NCBI GenBank assembly: GCA_947631585.1
Contig: CANRLY010000134.1
Location: 1-5,147 of the forward strand
Direction: 5' to 3'
DNA: 5,147 nucleotides
Source: an uncultured Clostridia bacterium
GTDB lineage: Bacteria > Bacillota > Clostridia > Oscillospirales > Ruminococcaceae
Each line of letters starts with the position of its first letter. Within the stretch, counting starts at the first letter, position 1. The notes under the pieces are model-generated. The model was not told the DNA's origin and did no database searches. It was given only the letters and a program-made list of their open reading frames with translations. Both the position numbers and the translations under genes were made by a program. Below are positions 4,358 to 5,147 of the stretch, piece after piece.

Positions 4358-5147
4358 ATGAAAATTCTTGCCATTGACGGAAACAGCATAATGAACAGGG
4401 CGTTTTACGGTATCAAAGCCCTTTCCAACTCAAAGGGGCAGTTCACCAACGCCATAACCGGGTTCATGAACATATACCTGAAAGAGCTGGCGGAAGTGAA
4501 GCCCGATCATGTTGCAGTTGCTTTTGATTTGAAAGCTCCTACTTTCAGGCACAAGGCGAACTCTTCCTACAAAGCCAACCGTAAAGGTATGCCGGACGAG
4601 CTTGCCCAGCAGATGCCGGTAATAAAAAAGCTGCTTGCCGCTTTGGGAATAAAGATAGTGGAATGTGAGGGCTACGAGGCGGACGATATCTTAGGGACTA
4701 TCTCACGGATATTCTCGGAAAACGGCGGAGAGAGCTTTATCCTCACCGGAGACAGGGACAGTTACCAGTTGGTGAGCGACAGCTGCACGGTAAGGCTTGC
4801 CGGAACCAAGGAAACAAAGGTATATACTCCGCAGAGGATAAGGGACGAATACGGCGTTGAACCCAAGCAGATGATAGAGATAAAAGCCCTGATGGGCGAC
4901 CCCTCCGACAACATTTCAGGAGTCAGGGGCATAGGCGAAAAGACCGCAGTTTCCCTTATTCAGCAGGCAGGTTCTGTGGAAGGGCTTTACCAAATGCTCC
5001 CTGACATGAAGCTTTCGCCGTCTGTAAGGGCAAAGCTGGAAAGCGGTCACCAAGATGCGATAGACAGCAGGTTTCTGGCGGAAATTTGCCTTACCGCACC
5101 GATAGAGCAGTCCACGGAGGCTTACAAAAAAGGCGTTCAGAACGACC
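4358..5147 (+). CDS. polA: DNA polymerase I, N-terminal 5'-3' exonuclease domain (partial at window end)
   Basis: The visible 263 residues form a 5'-nuclease (FEN-like) domain that removes RNA primers and flaps during Okazaki-fragment maturation and repair. Acidic metal-binding residues are present: D7 (LAIDGNS), D57 (VAFDLKAPTFRHK), E107/D109/D110 (EGYEADDILGT), D132 and D134 (TGDRDSYQLV), and D181/D184 (MGDPSDN). YKANRKGMP (71-79) forms the helical-arch start. A helix-hairpin-helix DNA-binding motif (GVRGIGEKTA, 188-197) follows. The order and wording of motifs match clostridial polA. The 3'-5' exonuclease and polymerase domains would lie beyond base 5147, so a stand-alone 5'-nuclease cannot be fully excluded. 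It is preceded closely by trmN6, probably in one transcript. Confidence 0.9.
   Translation, partial: MKILAIDGNSIMNRAFYGIKALSNSKGQFTNAITGFMNIYLKELAEVKPDHVAVAFDLKAPTFRHKANSSYKANRKGMPDELAQQMPVIKKLLAALGIKIVECEGYEADDILGTISRIFSENGGESFILTGDRDSYQLVSDSCTVRLAGTKETKVYTPQRIRDEYGVEPKQMIEIKALMGDPSDNISGVRGIGEKTAVSLIQQAGSVEGLYQMLPDMKLSPSVRAKLESGHQDAIDSRFLAEICLTAPIEQSTEAYKKGVQND

Overview
The window looks like chromosome from a moderate-GC Clostridia bacterium, most likely Ruminococcus or a related Oscillospiraceae plant-fibre degrader. The evidence is a surface GH5 cellulase with a CBM2-like module, a Gram-positive LPXTG sorting signal, AGGAG-type ribosome binding sites, a TTG start, and a clostridial-type polA N-terminus. 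The genus is inferred from gene content, not proved.

Left part (1-813, mostly minus strand). A membrane protein gene of unknown function starts at 297 and runs off the left edge. Just upstream of it is an isolated C-terminal cell-wall sorting signal (LPSTG, hydrophobic segment, basic tail; 390-539) with no protein body in frame. Further upstream on the same strand are a 14-codon ORF with a very strong ribosome binding site (598-642), sequences able to form alternative hairpins, and an exact-consensus sigma70 promoter (TTGACA-N17-TATAAT, 785-813). This reads best as a surface-protein locus gutted by deletion and frameshift. A structured regulatory leader or small RNA is the alternative.

Middle (814-3484, plus strand). 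An AT-rich divergent intergenic region carries two TGTAAA-type inverted repeats and a good promoter (TTGCGG-N17-TATAAT, extended -10). This drives a 663-residue membrane-anchored enzyme: cytoplasmic tail, transmembrane anchor, Ser/Asp-rich spacer, CBM2-like module, Gln/Gly linker and GH5 catalytic domain with all key residues present. Its stop codon abuts the ATG of a small six-cysteine TIGR04076-like protein, forming a two-gene operon closed by a clear intrinsic terminator.

Right part (3485-5147, plus strand). A second promoter of nearly the same design drives trmN6-like tRNA methyltransferase (TTG start, 245 residues) followed after 31 bases by polA, of which only the 5'-nuclease domain lies in the window. 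These are housekeeping genes.

I see no CRISPR array, tRNA, rRNA, transposase or phage gene. The least ordinary parts are the relic LPXTG locus with its intact strong promoter and foldable leader, and the pairing of a surface cellulase with a cytosolic TIGR04076 protein.
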